The position numbers and the translations under genes are program-made. The notes beneath the pieces were generated by a model. The model was not told the DNA's origin and made no database searches. It saw nothing but the letters and a program-made list of their open reading frames with translations. 64,000 nucleotides of DNA. Source: Paractinoplanes bogorensis. GTDB taxonomy: Bacteria > Actinomycetota > Actinomycetes > Mycobacteriales > Micromonosporaceae. Below, one piece after another: positions 36,958-45,671 of this stretch (its first letter is position 1; every line of letters begins with the position of its first letter). The stretch is taken from assembly GCF_018829635.1 (NCBI RefSeq), contig NZ_JAHKKG010000015.1:186001-250000 (forward strand). Direction: 5' to 3'.

Positions 36958-38820
36958 ATGCACTCCGAGCTGATCGAGTTCTTCCGCTTCGACGACCAGA
37001 ACTCGGGCCTGCTGCGGCGCGGCGACCGGTTCCTGCGGGCGCGCGGCAACGAGCCGGTCACCGAGGTGCGGATCCCGATCGGCCACAGCGACTTCCTGCG
37101 CCGGCTCGACCACCTGCGCTACGCCGTCGAGCACGACCCGGGCCGGCGCGAGGAGGCCCTCCGGCGCCTCGCCCAGGTGGTCACCGACGTGCTCGGCCCC
37201 CTCGGCCACGACGGCGCCGAGCCGCTGCGGGTCGACCTGGTCACCAACGCCGCCGAGCTCAGTGCGCTGCCGTTCGAGCTGGCCGGCCCGTCGCTGGTGC
37301 TGACCCGCCGGGTGCGGACCGGAGCCCACCACGAGCGTTCGCTCTGGTGGTCGAAGCCCCGCGTGCTGTTCGCGTGCGCCTCCCCGGCCGGCGCGGGCCG
37401 GCCGGTGCCGATCGAGGACCACCGGGCCGCCCTGCGGGATGCGCTCAAGCCGTGGAGCGAGCCGCTGCCGGTGGAGGGACTGGCCGACGCCATCCGCGAC
37501 AGCCGCCGCCTGCTCACCACGGTCGACCGGGCGAGCCTGGGCCGGATCGCGGCCGCGCTGCGGGCCGCCGTCGACGAGGGCCGCCCGTACACCCACCTGC
37601 ACGTGCTCGCCCACGGGTGCGATGTCGGCGACCGGTTCGAGCCCGCGTTCGGGGTGGCGCTGTTCGACGAGGACGACCGGACCATGGCCGCCGTCACCCC
37701 GGAGATGCTGCGCGAGACGCTCCGGCCGATCGAGCCCGGCCCGGTGGTGGTCACGCTGGCGGTGTGCGACGGCGGCAACGAGTCCAACAGCGTCACCGGC
37801 GGCGGCAGCCTGGCCCACACGCTGCACGTCTCGGGTGTGCCGGTCGTGCTCGCCTCACAGTTCCCGCTGACCTTCGCCGGGTCGGGCACGCTGACCCGCC
37901 GGTTCTACGACCTGCTGCTGGGCGGGGCCGATGTGCGCGACGCGCTGCACGAGACGCGGACCCGGTTGTACGACGACGCCGGGAGCGCGCACGACTGGGC
38001 CGGCCTGGTCGCCTATGTGCAGCTGCCCGAGGACTACCAGGACCGGCTGTACGAGGTCGCCATGCAGGCCGAGATGGCGTCGTTGCGTACGGCCCAGTTG
38101 TGGTCGGACCGCCTGGTCAACGAGGGCATCACCGACCCGGGCGCCTTCGACACGGTCGCCGAGCAGCTGGGGTCGCGGATAGCGTCGCTGACCGGCTACG
38201 TCGAGGGCCCGGTGGCCGCACCGGCCCGGGCTGCCCGGCTGGAAAATCTGGGCATCCTCGGCAGCGCGCAGAAGAGGTTCGCCGAGCTGGCGTTCCACCG
38301 CGACCACGGCGCCGAGGCCCGCGACCGGCTGACCGAGGCGCGCGGCTGGTATCTGCAGGGGTTCACCCGCAACCTGTCCCAGCACTGGCACGGCGTGCAG
38401 GCGCTGTCGCTCGAGGCGGTGCTGACCGGCCGGATCGAGCGGGTCGGCCAGTGGTACGCGGCCCGCGAGGCGGCCGAGGCCGACGACGACGCGTGGGCGC
38501 CCGGTTCGCTGGCCGAACTGCTGCTGCTGGCGCCGTTCGCCGGCCGCACCCGGGCCCTCGACGAGGCCGAGGAGCAGCTGGCCGAGCTGGTGCGCCGCAC
38601 CCGGGCCCAGTGGCCGGCCGACGACCCGTTCCCGGTCGACTCGACGATCCGCCAGTTCGGCCGCTACCTGCGCTGGTGGACGGCCGCGCACGGCTACTTC
38701 CCGGGCTACGGCGCCGACCTGACCGCCGAGGCGTCCCGGCTGCTCGAAAATCTCAGGGCGTTGTCGGGACCATCCAGCTCAGCACCGGGGTCCCCTGCAG
38801 GGTCACCAGCACACACATGA
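36958..38820 (+). CDS. CHAT (caspase-like) protease with TPR-S-like C-terminal domain
   Basis: 620 residues, beginning one base after the gasdermin-like gene's stop. The CHAT domain spans about residues 90-360: LSALPFELAG, then catalytic His219 in HVLAHG and Cys270 in LAVCDGGNES, and the VVLASQFPLTFAG segment. Residues 370-600 are helical; WYLQGFTRNLSQHWHGVQ (464-481) resembles the conserved motif of TPR-S domains, which are associated with nucleotide sensing in conflict systems (Burroughs and Aravind). A proline/serine tail ends the protein. CHAT proteases cleave partner proteins, and bacterial gasdermins are typically activated by such neighbours. The 3' end overlaps the convergent permease by 68 bases. 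Confidence 0.85.
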   Translation: MHSELIEFFRFDDQNSGLLRRGDRFLRARGNEPVTEVRIPIGHSDFLRRLDHLRYAVEHDPGRREEALRRLAQVVTDVLGPLGHDGAEPLRVDLVTNAAELSALPFELAGPSLVLTRRVRTGAHHERSLWWSKPRVLFACASPAGAGRPVPIEDHRAALRDALKPWSEPLPVEGLADAIRDSRRLLTTVDRASLGRIAAALRAAVDEGRPYTHLHVLAHGCDVGDRFEPAFGVALFDEDDRTMAAVTPEMLRETLRPIEPGPVVVTLAVCDGGNESNSVTGGGSLAHTLHVSGVPVVLASQFPLTFAGSGTLTRRFYDLLLGGADVRDALHETRTRLYDDAGSAHDWAGLVAYVQLPEDYQDRLYEVAMQAEMASLRTAQLWSDRLVNEGITDPGAFDTVAEQLGSRIASLTGYVEGPVAAPARAARLENLGILGSAQKRFAELAFHRDHGAEARDRLTEARGWYLQGFTRNLSQHWHGVQALSLEAVLTGRIERVGQWYAAREAAEADDDAWAPGSLAELLLLAPFAGRTRALDEAEEQLAELVRRTRAQWPADDPFPVDSTIRQFGRYLRWWTAAHGYFPGYGADLTAEASRLLENLRALSGPSSSAPGSPAGSPAHT

Positions 38821-40435
38821 CCAGCAGCAGGACGACGCTCCAGCCGATCACCCGGCGGAACAGATCGCCCTCCTTGCCGGCCATGCCGACGGCCGACGCG
38901 GCGATGGCCAGGTTCTGCGGGCTGATCATCTTGCCGAGCACGCCGCCCGACGAGTTGGCCGCGGCCAGCAGCACCGGGTCGAGGCCGGCCTTGGCCGCGG
39001 TCTGCACCTGCAGCGCCCCGAAGAGCGCGTTGGCCGAGGTGTCGGAACCGGTGACGGCCACCCCGATCCAGCCCAGGATCGAGGACAGGAAGACGAAGAA
39101 GCCGCCCGCCTGGGCCAGGAACACGCCGAGCGTGTTGGTCTGGCCGGACTGGTTGAGCACGTACGCGAGAGCCAGCACCGCCATCACGGTGACGATCGCG
39201 TGGCGCAACTCGACGTACGTCTGCCCGTAGGCCTTGATCGCCCGCCCGGGACGGACCCGCAGGACCACGGCGGTGAGGATGCCGGCCAAAATCATCAGGG
39301 TCCCCGCGGCGGGCAGCCAGCCCAGGGTGAACGTGGTCGAGGACAGGGGTTTGCCGTTGGCGCCGAGCACATCGAGGCCGGGCCAGCCGAACGCCACCGT
39401 CCACGGTTCCTCGGCCAGCGCCGCCTTGACCGGGCCCAGGTTCACGATCGAGAAGATCACGATGATGATCAGGTACGGGGCGTAGGCGCGCAGCACTTCC
39501 ACCGGCGCATCTCGTCTGGTGGCGACAGCCACGCCGCCGCCCCCTTCCACGGGCGGCTCGGGTTCTTTCTCAGCCGACAGATCGGGCGACTCGGCGGGTC
39601 GCCACACCCGGAGGAGCAGCATCACGGCCGCGGCGGCCAGCAGCGCGGCGATGATGTCGGTCAGCGGCACCGAGATGTAGTTGGACGCGACGAACTGCGA
39701 CCCGGCGAACACCACCCCGGCCACCAGCGCGACCGGCCACGTCTGCCGCACCCCGCGCCGCCCGTCGATCACCGCGACCAGCACCAGCGGCACGACCACG
39801 GCCAGCACCGGCGTCTGCCGCCCGACCATCGCGCCCAGCGTGTCGGTGTTGAGCCGCGGGTCGTCGGCCGCGCCCGCGGTCACCGTGCCCAGGGTGACGA
39901 TGGGCGTGGCCAGCGCCCCGAACGCGACCGGCGCCGTGTTCGCGATCAGGGCCACGGCGGCCGCCTTGATCGGCTGGAATCCGAGCGCCATCAGCATCAC
40001 CACGGTCACCGCCACCGGCGTACCGAAACCGGCCAGCGCCTCGAGCAGCGCGCCGAAGCAGAAGGCGACGATCACCGCCTGGATCCGCATGTCCGGGCTG
40101 ACCCGTTCCATCGAGCGGCGCAACACGTCGAAGTGCCCGCTGGCCACGGTCAGGTTGTAGACCCAGATCGCGTTGAGAACGATCCACAGGATCGGGAAGA
40201 AGCCGAACGCGGCGCCCTCGGTGGCCGACAGCAGCGCCTGCCCGGCCGGCATCGAGTAGACCGCCACGGCCACCACCAGGGCCACCGCGAGCGAGATCAC
40301 GCCGGCCAGCCAGGCCCGCATGCGCAGCACGCCGAGCAGCAGGAAGAGGGTGAGCAGCGGCAGCACTGCGAAGATCGCGGACACCGCGACCGAGTCGCCG
40401 ACGGGGTCGGTCACGATCCGGAACTGATCGAACAT
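38753..40435 (-). CDS. L-lactate permease (LctP family)
   Basis: 560 residues from ATG 40435 (AAGGGA eight bases upstream), with about fourteen membrane helices. Family marks include EALAGFGTPVAVTVV and LGWIGVAVTGSDTSANALFG, the LctP signature near the C-terminal third, and QNLAIAASAVGMAG. It imports lactate or glycolate with protons. A hydrophilic loop of about 45 residues (about 265-305) separates the halves. Its 3' end overlaps the convergent CHAT gene. No lactate dehydrogenase lies nearby. Confidence 0.93.
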   Translation of the reverse strand: MFDQFRIVTDPVGDSVAVSAIFAVLPLLTLFLLLGVLRMRAWLAGVISLAVALVVAVAVYSMPAGQALLSATEGAAFGFFPILWIVLNAIWVYNLTVASGHFDVLRRSMERVSPDMRIQAVIVAFCFGALLEALAGFGTPVAVTVVMLMALGFQPIKAAAVALIANTAPVAFGALATPIVTLGTVTAGAADDPRLNTDTLGAMVGRQTPVLAVVVPLVLVAVIDGRRGVRQTWPVALVAGVVFAGSQFVASNYISVPLTDIIAALLAAAAVMLLLRVWRPAESPDLSAEKEPEPPVEGGGGVAVATRRDAPVEVLRAYAPYLIIIVIFSIVNLGPVKAALAEEPWTVAFGWPGLDVLGANGKPLSSTTFTLGWLPAAGTLMILAGILTAVVLRVRPGRAIKAYGQTYVELRHAIVTVMAVLALAYVLNQSGQTNTLGVFLAQAGGFFVFLSSILGWIGVAVTGSDTSANALFGALQVQTAAKAGLDPVLLAAANSSGGVLGKMISPQNLAIAASAVGMAGKEGDLFRRVIGWSVVLLLVMCVLVTLQGTPVLSWMVPTTP

Positions 40436-40576
40436 GATCACTATCCCTTCGCCGCCCGAACCGTCATGGTCACCCCGCACGAGCCCCGCCGCATCGGCAC
40501 CCGACCGCGATCACCAATACGGAAAACACTCACATTTCCGGCGATACGCCGGTACGGTCGGAGCGGTGAGGTCACG

Positions 40577-41644
40577 ATGAGCACCGGCACGACCGCCGGC
40601 GGCCTGCCTCGGGTCCGGATCGGGCACGAGCAGTTCCTGGCCCTCGTCGACCACCTGCCCGCGGTCGTCTCGCTGCGCGACCAGCGGGGCCGCTATCTGC
40701 TGGTCAACCGCGAGTACGAGCGCCTGACCGGGCGGAACCGCGCCGACGTGACCGGGCTGACCGAGCACGACCTGTTCCCGGGCCCGATCGCCGACGGGTT
40801 CCGGGCCGGTGACCTGGCCGCGGTCGCGAGCGGCGGGCCGGTCGAGGCCGAGGAACAGATCCCAGGCGTGGACGGCCTGCACACCTGCGCCACGGTGCGC
40901 TTCCCGCTGCTCGACGAGGCCGGACGGGCGTACGCGGTCTGCGGCATCTCGACCGACGTCACCGAACGCAAGCGGGCGGCCGAACTGGACGCGTTCTCGT
41001 ACTCCGTCTCGCACGACCTGCGGGCACCCCTGCGCAGCCTCGAGGGGTTCAGCCAGATCCTGATCGAGGAGCATGCGGACGAATTCGGCGAGGAGGCCCG
41101 GGGCTATCTCGACCGCATCCGGGCCAACGTCGAGCGGATGACCCGGATGTTCGACGCGCTGATGGAACTCTCCCAGGCCGATCGGTCCCAGCTGCGCCGC
41201 GAGCACACCGACGTGACCGCGCTGGCCCACGAGGTGGCCGACGAGCTGACCGCGACCGACCCCACCCGGCCCGTACGGTTCGACATCGCCGACGGCCTGG
41301 TCGCGCTGGGCGATCCGCAGCTGATCCGGATGGTGCTGCAGAACCTGCTCGGCAACGCCTACAAGTTCACCTCGAAACAGCCGGACGCGGTGATCAGCGT
41401 GACCGCCGAGGGCGACGACTTCCTCGTCCGCGACAACGGCGCCGGCTTCGACATGCGGCACGCGCGCCGGATGTTCGACCCGTTCCAACGGCTGCACCCG
41501 GCCGGCGAGTTCGAGGGCACCGGCATCGGCCTGGCCCTCGTGCAGCGCATCGTCGCCCGGCACGGCGGCCGGATCGAGGCCTCCGGAGAACCCGGCGCGG
41601 GGGCGACGATCCGGTTCGGTCTGGGTGATCGGGGGCTGGCATGA
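40577..41644 (+). CDS. PAS-domain sensor histidine kinase
   Basis: 355 residues from ATG 40577. A PAS domain (about 15-130; YLLVNREYERLTG, ending in TDVTERKRA) precedes a HisKA domain with the phosphoacceptor in SVSHDLRAPLRSL and an ATPase domain with NLLGNAYKFT, DNGAGF and GTGIGLALV. No membrane segment is present, so the sensor is cytoplasmic. Its stop overlaps the ATG of the next gene (ATGA), which supplies receiver domains; the two are one signalling unit. Confidence 0.95.
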   Translation: MSTGTTAGGLPRVRIGHEQFLALVDHLPAVVSLRDQRGRYLLVNREYERLTGRNRADVTGLTEHDLFPGPIADGFRAGDLAAVASGGPVEAEEQIPGVDGLHTCATVRFPLLDEAGRAYAVCGISTDVTERKRAAELDAFSYSVSHDLRAPLRSLEGFSQILIEEHADEFGEEARGYLDRIRANVERMTRMFDALMELSQADRSQLRREHTDVTALAHEVADELTATDPTRPVRFDIADGLVALGDPQLIRMVLQNLLGNAYKFTSKQPDAVISVTAEGDDFLVRDNGAGFDMRHARRMFDPFQRLHPAGEFEGTGIGLALVQRIVARHGGRIEASGEPGAGATIRFGLGDRGLA

Positions 41645-43476
41645 CCTCCGTGCTGGTCGTCGACGACAACGACGACGACGCCGTGCTGATCGGCCATTCG
41701 CTGGCCCGGGCCGGTCTGCGGGCCCGGGTGACCCGCGAGGACACCGCCGAAGGCATCGCCCGCGCCCTGACCACCGAACGCGTCGACGTGGTGATCTGCG
41801 ATTACAACCTTCCCGCCGTACGGGCGGAAGATGTGCTCACCCAGGTCCGGGCGCACGACGCCGACATCCCCTTCCTGCTCGTCTCGGGTCAGGTCGGCGA
41901 GGAGGTCGCGGCCGACCTGATGCGCGCCGGGGCCCGCGACTTCGTGCTCAAGGACCGGCTGGCCCGGCTCGCCCCGGCCGTGCAGCGCGAACTCGACGAG
42001 GCGGCCGAACGCCGCCGGCACCGCGGCTCCGAACTGGCACTGCGGCTGCTGGCCGAGCACGCCCACGACGTCATCTTCCGCTACCGGCTGCACCCCGAGC
42101 CGGGCATGGAATACGTCAGCTCGGCCGTCGAGGCGATCACCGGCCACACGCCCGAGGAGTTCTACGCCGACCCGGCCCTGATCTTCCGGCTGGTCGAACC
42201 GGACGACCGCCCCCTGCTCGAACGCTCGTGGCAGTCCCAACAGCCCGGCATGCTGACGATCCGCTGGCGGCGGCGCGCGGGCGGACCGGCCTGGGTCGAG
42301 CAGCGGGCCAACGCGGTCAACGGTCCGGACGGGCGGCCGGTCGCCATCGAGGGGATCCTGCGGGACATCACCGAACGCGTACGGATGGAGGAACAGCTGC
42401 GGCAGGCCGAGCGCCTCGATTCCCTGGGCCGTCTGGCCGGCGGGATCGCGCACGACTTCAACAACATCCTGGCCGTCATCTCCGGATACGCCACGATGCT
42501 GACCGACGAGCTCGGCGCCGACCACGAGCTGCACACCGACGCCCAGGCCATCGCCCAGGCGGCGGCCCGGGGCAGCGGGCTGACCCGGCAGCTGCTCATC
42601 TTCAGCGGCCTCGAACCGTCGCGCCCCGAGACACTCGACCTGAACGCGTTCGCGACCGACATGCAGCGCCAGCTGACCCGCACCGTCGGCGACGACATCG
42701 AGCTGACCACGACGCTGTCGCTGGACCTGCCGCCGATCCGGATGGACCGCAGCAAACTCGAGCAGCTCGTGATGAACGCGGCCGCCAACGCGGTGGCGGC
42801 GATGCCCGACGGCGGCCGCCTGACCCTGACGACCGAGGTGTCCCGCGAGACCGGCCAGGTGTGCCTGTCCATCACGGACACCGGCTGCGGGATGGACCCG
42901 GCGGTGGCGGCGCGCGCGTTCGAGCCGTTCTTCACGACCAAGGGCCGGGGCCGCGGTACGGGGCTGGGCCTGGCCACCGCGTACGGGGTGATGACCGACG
43001 CCGGTGGCCACATCACGCTGGAGTCCGCGGTCGGCGCGGGCACGACGCTGCGGATCGAAATGCCCCCGGCCGAGGGGCCCGCGGCGGCCACCCTGGTGCG
43101 ACGGCCCACGGCCGGCGGCAAGGTGCTGGTCGTCGAGGACGAGGACGGCGTCCGCGACATCGTCTGCCGGATCCTGCGGCGCGCGGGCTACGAGGTGCGC
43201 GCGGCGGCCGACCCGGCCGAGGCGCTGCGCCTGGTCCGCGAGGAGAACCTGGCGATGGACGTGCTGGTCACCGACATCATCATGCCCGGCATGTCGGGCA
43301 CCCAGCTGGCCGCCGAACTGCGCCGGGGCCGTCCCGACCTGCCGGTGCTGTTCATGTCGGGCTACACGAGCGGTTCGGCCCCGGGCGGCCAGGAACTGCC
43401 GGCCGACGCGCCGTTGCTGCACAAGCCCTTCCAGACCGACCACCTACTGAACGCCCTGCACCGCGTCATGCCCTGA
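41641..43476 (+). CDS. hybrid REC-PAS-histidine kinase-REC protein
   Basis: 611 residues. The N-terminal receiver (about 1-120) has VVDDND and the phospho-Asp in VICDYNLP. A PAS domain follows (about 135-250), then HisKA with GGIAHDFNNILAVISGYA (phospho-His), an ATPase domain (DTGCGMD, GTGLGLATAYG) and a C-terminal receiver (about 490-610) with VVEDEDG and VTDIIMPGMSG. The IAHDFNN motif and trailing receiver are typical of hybrid kinases that feed their own receiver. There is no DNA-binding output. It is coupled to the upstream PAS kinase. Confidence 0.95.
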   Translation: MTSVLVVDDNDDDAVLIGHSLARAGLRARVTREDTAEGIARALTTERVDVVICDYNLPAVRAEDVLTQVRAHDADIPFLLVSGQVGEEVAADLMRAGARDFVLKDRLARLAPAVQRELDEAAERRRHRGSELALRLLAEHAHDVIFRYRLHPEPGMEYVSSAVEAITGHTPEEFYADPALIFRLVEPDDRPLLERSWQSQQPGMLTIRWRRRAGGPAWVEQRANAVNGPDGRPVAIEGILRDITERVRMEEQLRQAERLDSLGRLAGGIAHDFNNILAVISGYATMLTDELGADHELHTDAQAIAQAAARGSGLTRQLLIFSGLEPSRPETLDLNAFATDMQRQLTRTVGDDIELTTTLSLDLPPIRMDRSKLEQLVMNAAANAVAAMPDGGRLTLTTEVSRETGQVCLSITDTGCGMDPAVAARAFEPFFTTKGRGRGTGLGLATAYGVMTDAGGHITLESAVGAGTTLRIEMPPAEGPAAATLVRRPTAGGKVLVVEDEDGVRDIVCRILRRAGYEVRAAADPAEALRLVREENLAMDVLVTDIIMPGMSGTQLAAELRRGRPDLPVLFMSGYTSGSAPGGQELPADAPLLHKPFQTDHLLNALHRVMP

Positions 43477-43568
43477 CCGGCCCGGCCGGCCGGGCGTCAC
43501 GCCATTCCTGAGTCTGCTGCTCACCCGACGGCCGGTTGATGGTCACCTGGGCCACTTAGCGTCGGCGG

Positions 43569-44162
43569 GTGCGGATCGCCGAGTACGTGCTTCTCTTCTT
43601 CGGGCTGGTCGGGCTCTACATCGCGGTGCACGTGCCCGGCGGGCCGATTCCGGTGCTGCTCGTGGCGGCGGTCGCCATCGTCATCTATCTGCGGCGGCAT
43701 GCCGTGCCGTTGCTCGGCCCGGTCAGCGGGCTGCGCGGTGTCTTCGGGCTGTGGGCCCTGGTCTCGATTCTGACCGTGGTGGCGGTCGCTCTCTTCGACC
43801 GGGCGAACCTGTTCATCCTGCCCCGCGAGAACCCGGGTCTCTGGCTGCTGATCTGTGTGTTCTATCCGCTGGCGTCGGTCTATCCGCAGGAACTGCTCTA
43901 TCGCGGCTTTCTTCAGCACCGGTACGCCTCGGTCTTCGGCACCGGTCGGGGCATCGCGGCGGCCGGGGCGGTCGCTTTCGGGTTCGCGCATCTGCTCTTC
44001 GGCAACGTGATCGCCGTCGTCGCCACCGTTGTCGGTGGCTGGCTGTTCGCTCGGCGTTACCAGAAGACCGGATCGCTGCTCGTCGTCTCGATCGAGCACG
44101 CGCTCTACGGCATCACCATCTTCACCGTCGGATTGGGGCAGTACTTCTATCACGGGGCCTGA
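43569..44162 (+). CDS. CPBP (CAAX/Abi-type) intramembrane protease-like protein
   Basis: 197 residues with six to seven membrane helices, starting at GTG 43569; TAGCGT ends six bases before it. The CPBP motifs are visible as QELLYRGFL (motif 1), FGFAHLLFGN (motif 2 His) and IEHALYG (motif 3). Motif 1 normally begins with two glutamates (EExxxR), but here the first is glutamine, which may lower or alter activity. CPBP members process prenylated proteins or bacteriocin-like peptides and some act in immunity; no such partner is present. Confidence 0.85.
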   Translation: MRIAEYVLLFFGLVGLYIAVHVPGGPIPVLLVAAVAIVIYLRRHAVPLLGPVSGLRGVFGLWALVSILTVVAVALFDRANLFILPRENPGLWLLICVFYPLASVYPQELLYRGFLQHRYASVFGTGRGIAAAGAVAFGFAHLLFGNVIAVVATVVGGWLFARRYQKTGSLLVVSIEHALYGITIFTVGLGQYFYHGA

Positions 44163-44173
44163 CGTTTATTGAC

Positions 44174-44201
44174 CGGCCGGGGCTCCCCTACCCCGGCCGG
44201 C
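44174..44201. terminator. hairpin between convergent CPBP and pectate lyase genes
   Basis: CCGGCCGGGG and CCCCGGCCGG form a ten-pair stem with an eight-base loop (44174-44201). It lies between two converging genes and could stop transcription from both sides. Confidence 0.65.
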
Positions 44202-44210
44202 GACTCGGTT

Positions 44211-45662
44211 CTACTGGCCGATGTTGGCCTGCGGACCCGCGTACGTCTTGAGCAGGCTCGGGACGTCGGCGGCCGGATCCAGCGTGTAGGGGTAGAAGCT
44301 GCTCGGCGTGAAAGCGGAACCGTTCGTCTGCTGCTTGCCCGAACTGTTCACGACGATGCTGCCGCTCTGCTTGAGCTGGGCGGCCGACGTGTCGTTGTAG
44401 TACGGGTTCTTCACGTTGTCGAAGTAGCTGTTCTCGAGCACCAGCTTGGTGCTGCCGCGCGACAGATTCCCGTACGACGTGATGTTCTGCAGATAGTTGT
44501 TGTAGAGGTGGGCGTAGGCGACGTTGTCGACGCTCGGATTGCGCTGGTTGGTGTCGTGCAGCCAGTTGTGGTGGATCGTCATCCGCGCGGTCACGTTGTC
44601 GGTCCAGCCGATGCCGAACGACTTGTTGTTGTTCGACAGCACGTTCCACGACACGGTCAGATAGGTGGTGTCCTTGCGGCTGTCGATCGAACCGTCGTTC
44701 ATCCGCGTGATCGTGTTGTGGTCGATCCAGATGTGGTCGGCCGTGTCCATCTGGATGCCGTCGAAGTCGTAGACCTTGTCGTCCGGGTCGTCGTCCGGCA
44801 TCGCGGTGTCGCGGATGGTCAGGTTGCGGATGATGACGTTGCGGACGCCCTCACCCAGGAAGAAGCCGCCGCCGACGATGTGGCCGCTGGTGCCGACGCC
44901 GACGATGGTCTTGTTCGACTTGACCTTGAGCTCGGTGCCCTTGGGCGTGATGGTGACGGCGCCGGACACCCGGATGATGTACGGCTCGGTCGCGGTCACG
45001 TATTTGTTGAGGTCGGCCTGGTTGCTGACCGTTACGGTCGTGCCGCCCGCGCCGCCGGTCGTGCCGCCGCCCGTGGCCGCGAAGCCGTCGGGGGTGGACG
45101 GCCACGTCCGTTGATTTGTGGCGGCCGCGTTGAAGGCCCACTGTTTGTTGCTGTTGGCCGTACACGTCTCCTGGATGATCGCGGCGCCGGACGCGGTGGA
45201 CGCGTCCTTGTCGCTGATGCACAGGCCGTTGCCGACGTTGATGATCTGGTAGGTGCCGCTGCCGCTCGGGCTCACGCGCCACTGCTGGTTGGTCTGGGTG
45301 CTCGCGCAACCCCACTGCTGCAACTGGACGCCGCTCGCGGTTGATGCGCCGGGGACGTCGATGCACTTGCTGCTGCTGACGTTCTGGAGCAGGTAGTTGG
45401 ACCCGGCCGCGACCAGCTTGAACTGCTGCCAGTTGGCGCCGTCGGTGCAGCCCCACTGCTGGAGCAGGGCGCCGTTGGCGCTGCTGGCTCCGGGGACGTC
45501 GATGCACTTGCCGCTCTTGGTGACGGCCAGGTAGTAGGTGCCGCCGGCCGTAGGCGTGGTCGCGGCGGCTGACGGGAGCATGGAGACTCCGATCAGCGCG
45601 GTTGGCACCGCGATCACGGCCACGACGGCGTACGGGAAACGGGTCTTGATCTTGGTTTTCAT
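44211..45662 (-). CDS. secreted pectate lyase (PL1) with ricin-type lectin module
   Basis: 483 residues: signal peptide to about residue 34, a RICIN beta-trefoil with QQWGC repeats (about 38-178), a Gly/Thr linker, then a PL1 beta-helix. The lyase shows DFDGIQMDTADHIWIDHNTI with the calcium-binding DGIQ and WIDH motifs, and GWTDN. PL1 enzymes cleave polygalacturonate by beta-elimination. It starts nine bases after the pectinesterase stop, with GAGGGAG overlapping, so both are one operon: demethylation by the esterase feeds the lyase. The lectin module is almost the same as the esterase's. Confidence 0.95.
   Translation of the reverse strand: MKTKIKTRFPYAVVAVIAVPTALIGVSMLPSAAATTPTAGGTYYLAVTKSGKCIDVPGASSANGALLQQWGCTDGANWQQFKLVAAGSNYLLQNVSSSKCIDVPGASTASGVQLQQWGCASTQTNQQWRVSPSGSGTYQIINVGNGLCISDKDASTASGAAIIQETCTANSNKQWAFNAAATNQRTWPSTPDGFAATGGGTTGGAGGTTVTVSNQADLNKYVTATEPYIIRVSGAVTITPKGTELKVKSNKTIVGVGTSGHIVGGGFFLGEGVRNVIIRNLTIRDTAMPDDDPDDKVYDFDGIQMDTADHIWIDHNTITRMNDGSIDSRKDTTYLTVSWNVLSNNNKSFGIGWTDNVTARMTIHHNWLHDTNQRNPSVDNVAYAHLYNNYLQNITSYGNLSRGSTKLVLENSYFDNVKNPYYNDTSAAQLKQSGSIVVNSSGKQQTNGSAFTPSSFYPYTLDPAADVPSLLKTYAGPQANIGQ
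45129..45545 (-). repeat. ricin-trefoil module copy 1 (in pectate lyase)
   Basis: Codes for about 138 residues that match copy 2 (46587-47000) at roughly nine of ten positions, with long identical DNA runs. The two adjacent genes share it though their catalytic domains are unrelated. Confidence 0.85.
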
Positions 45663-45671
45663 CAGTCTCCC

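Noticed and set aside
38753..38820. Possible misannotation where CHAT and permease genes overlap
   Set aside because: Both frames keep family-consistent sequence to near their stops; a 68-base tail overlap of converging genes is acceptable.
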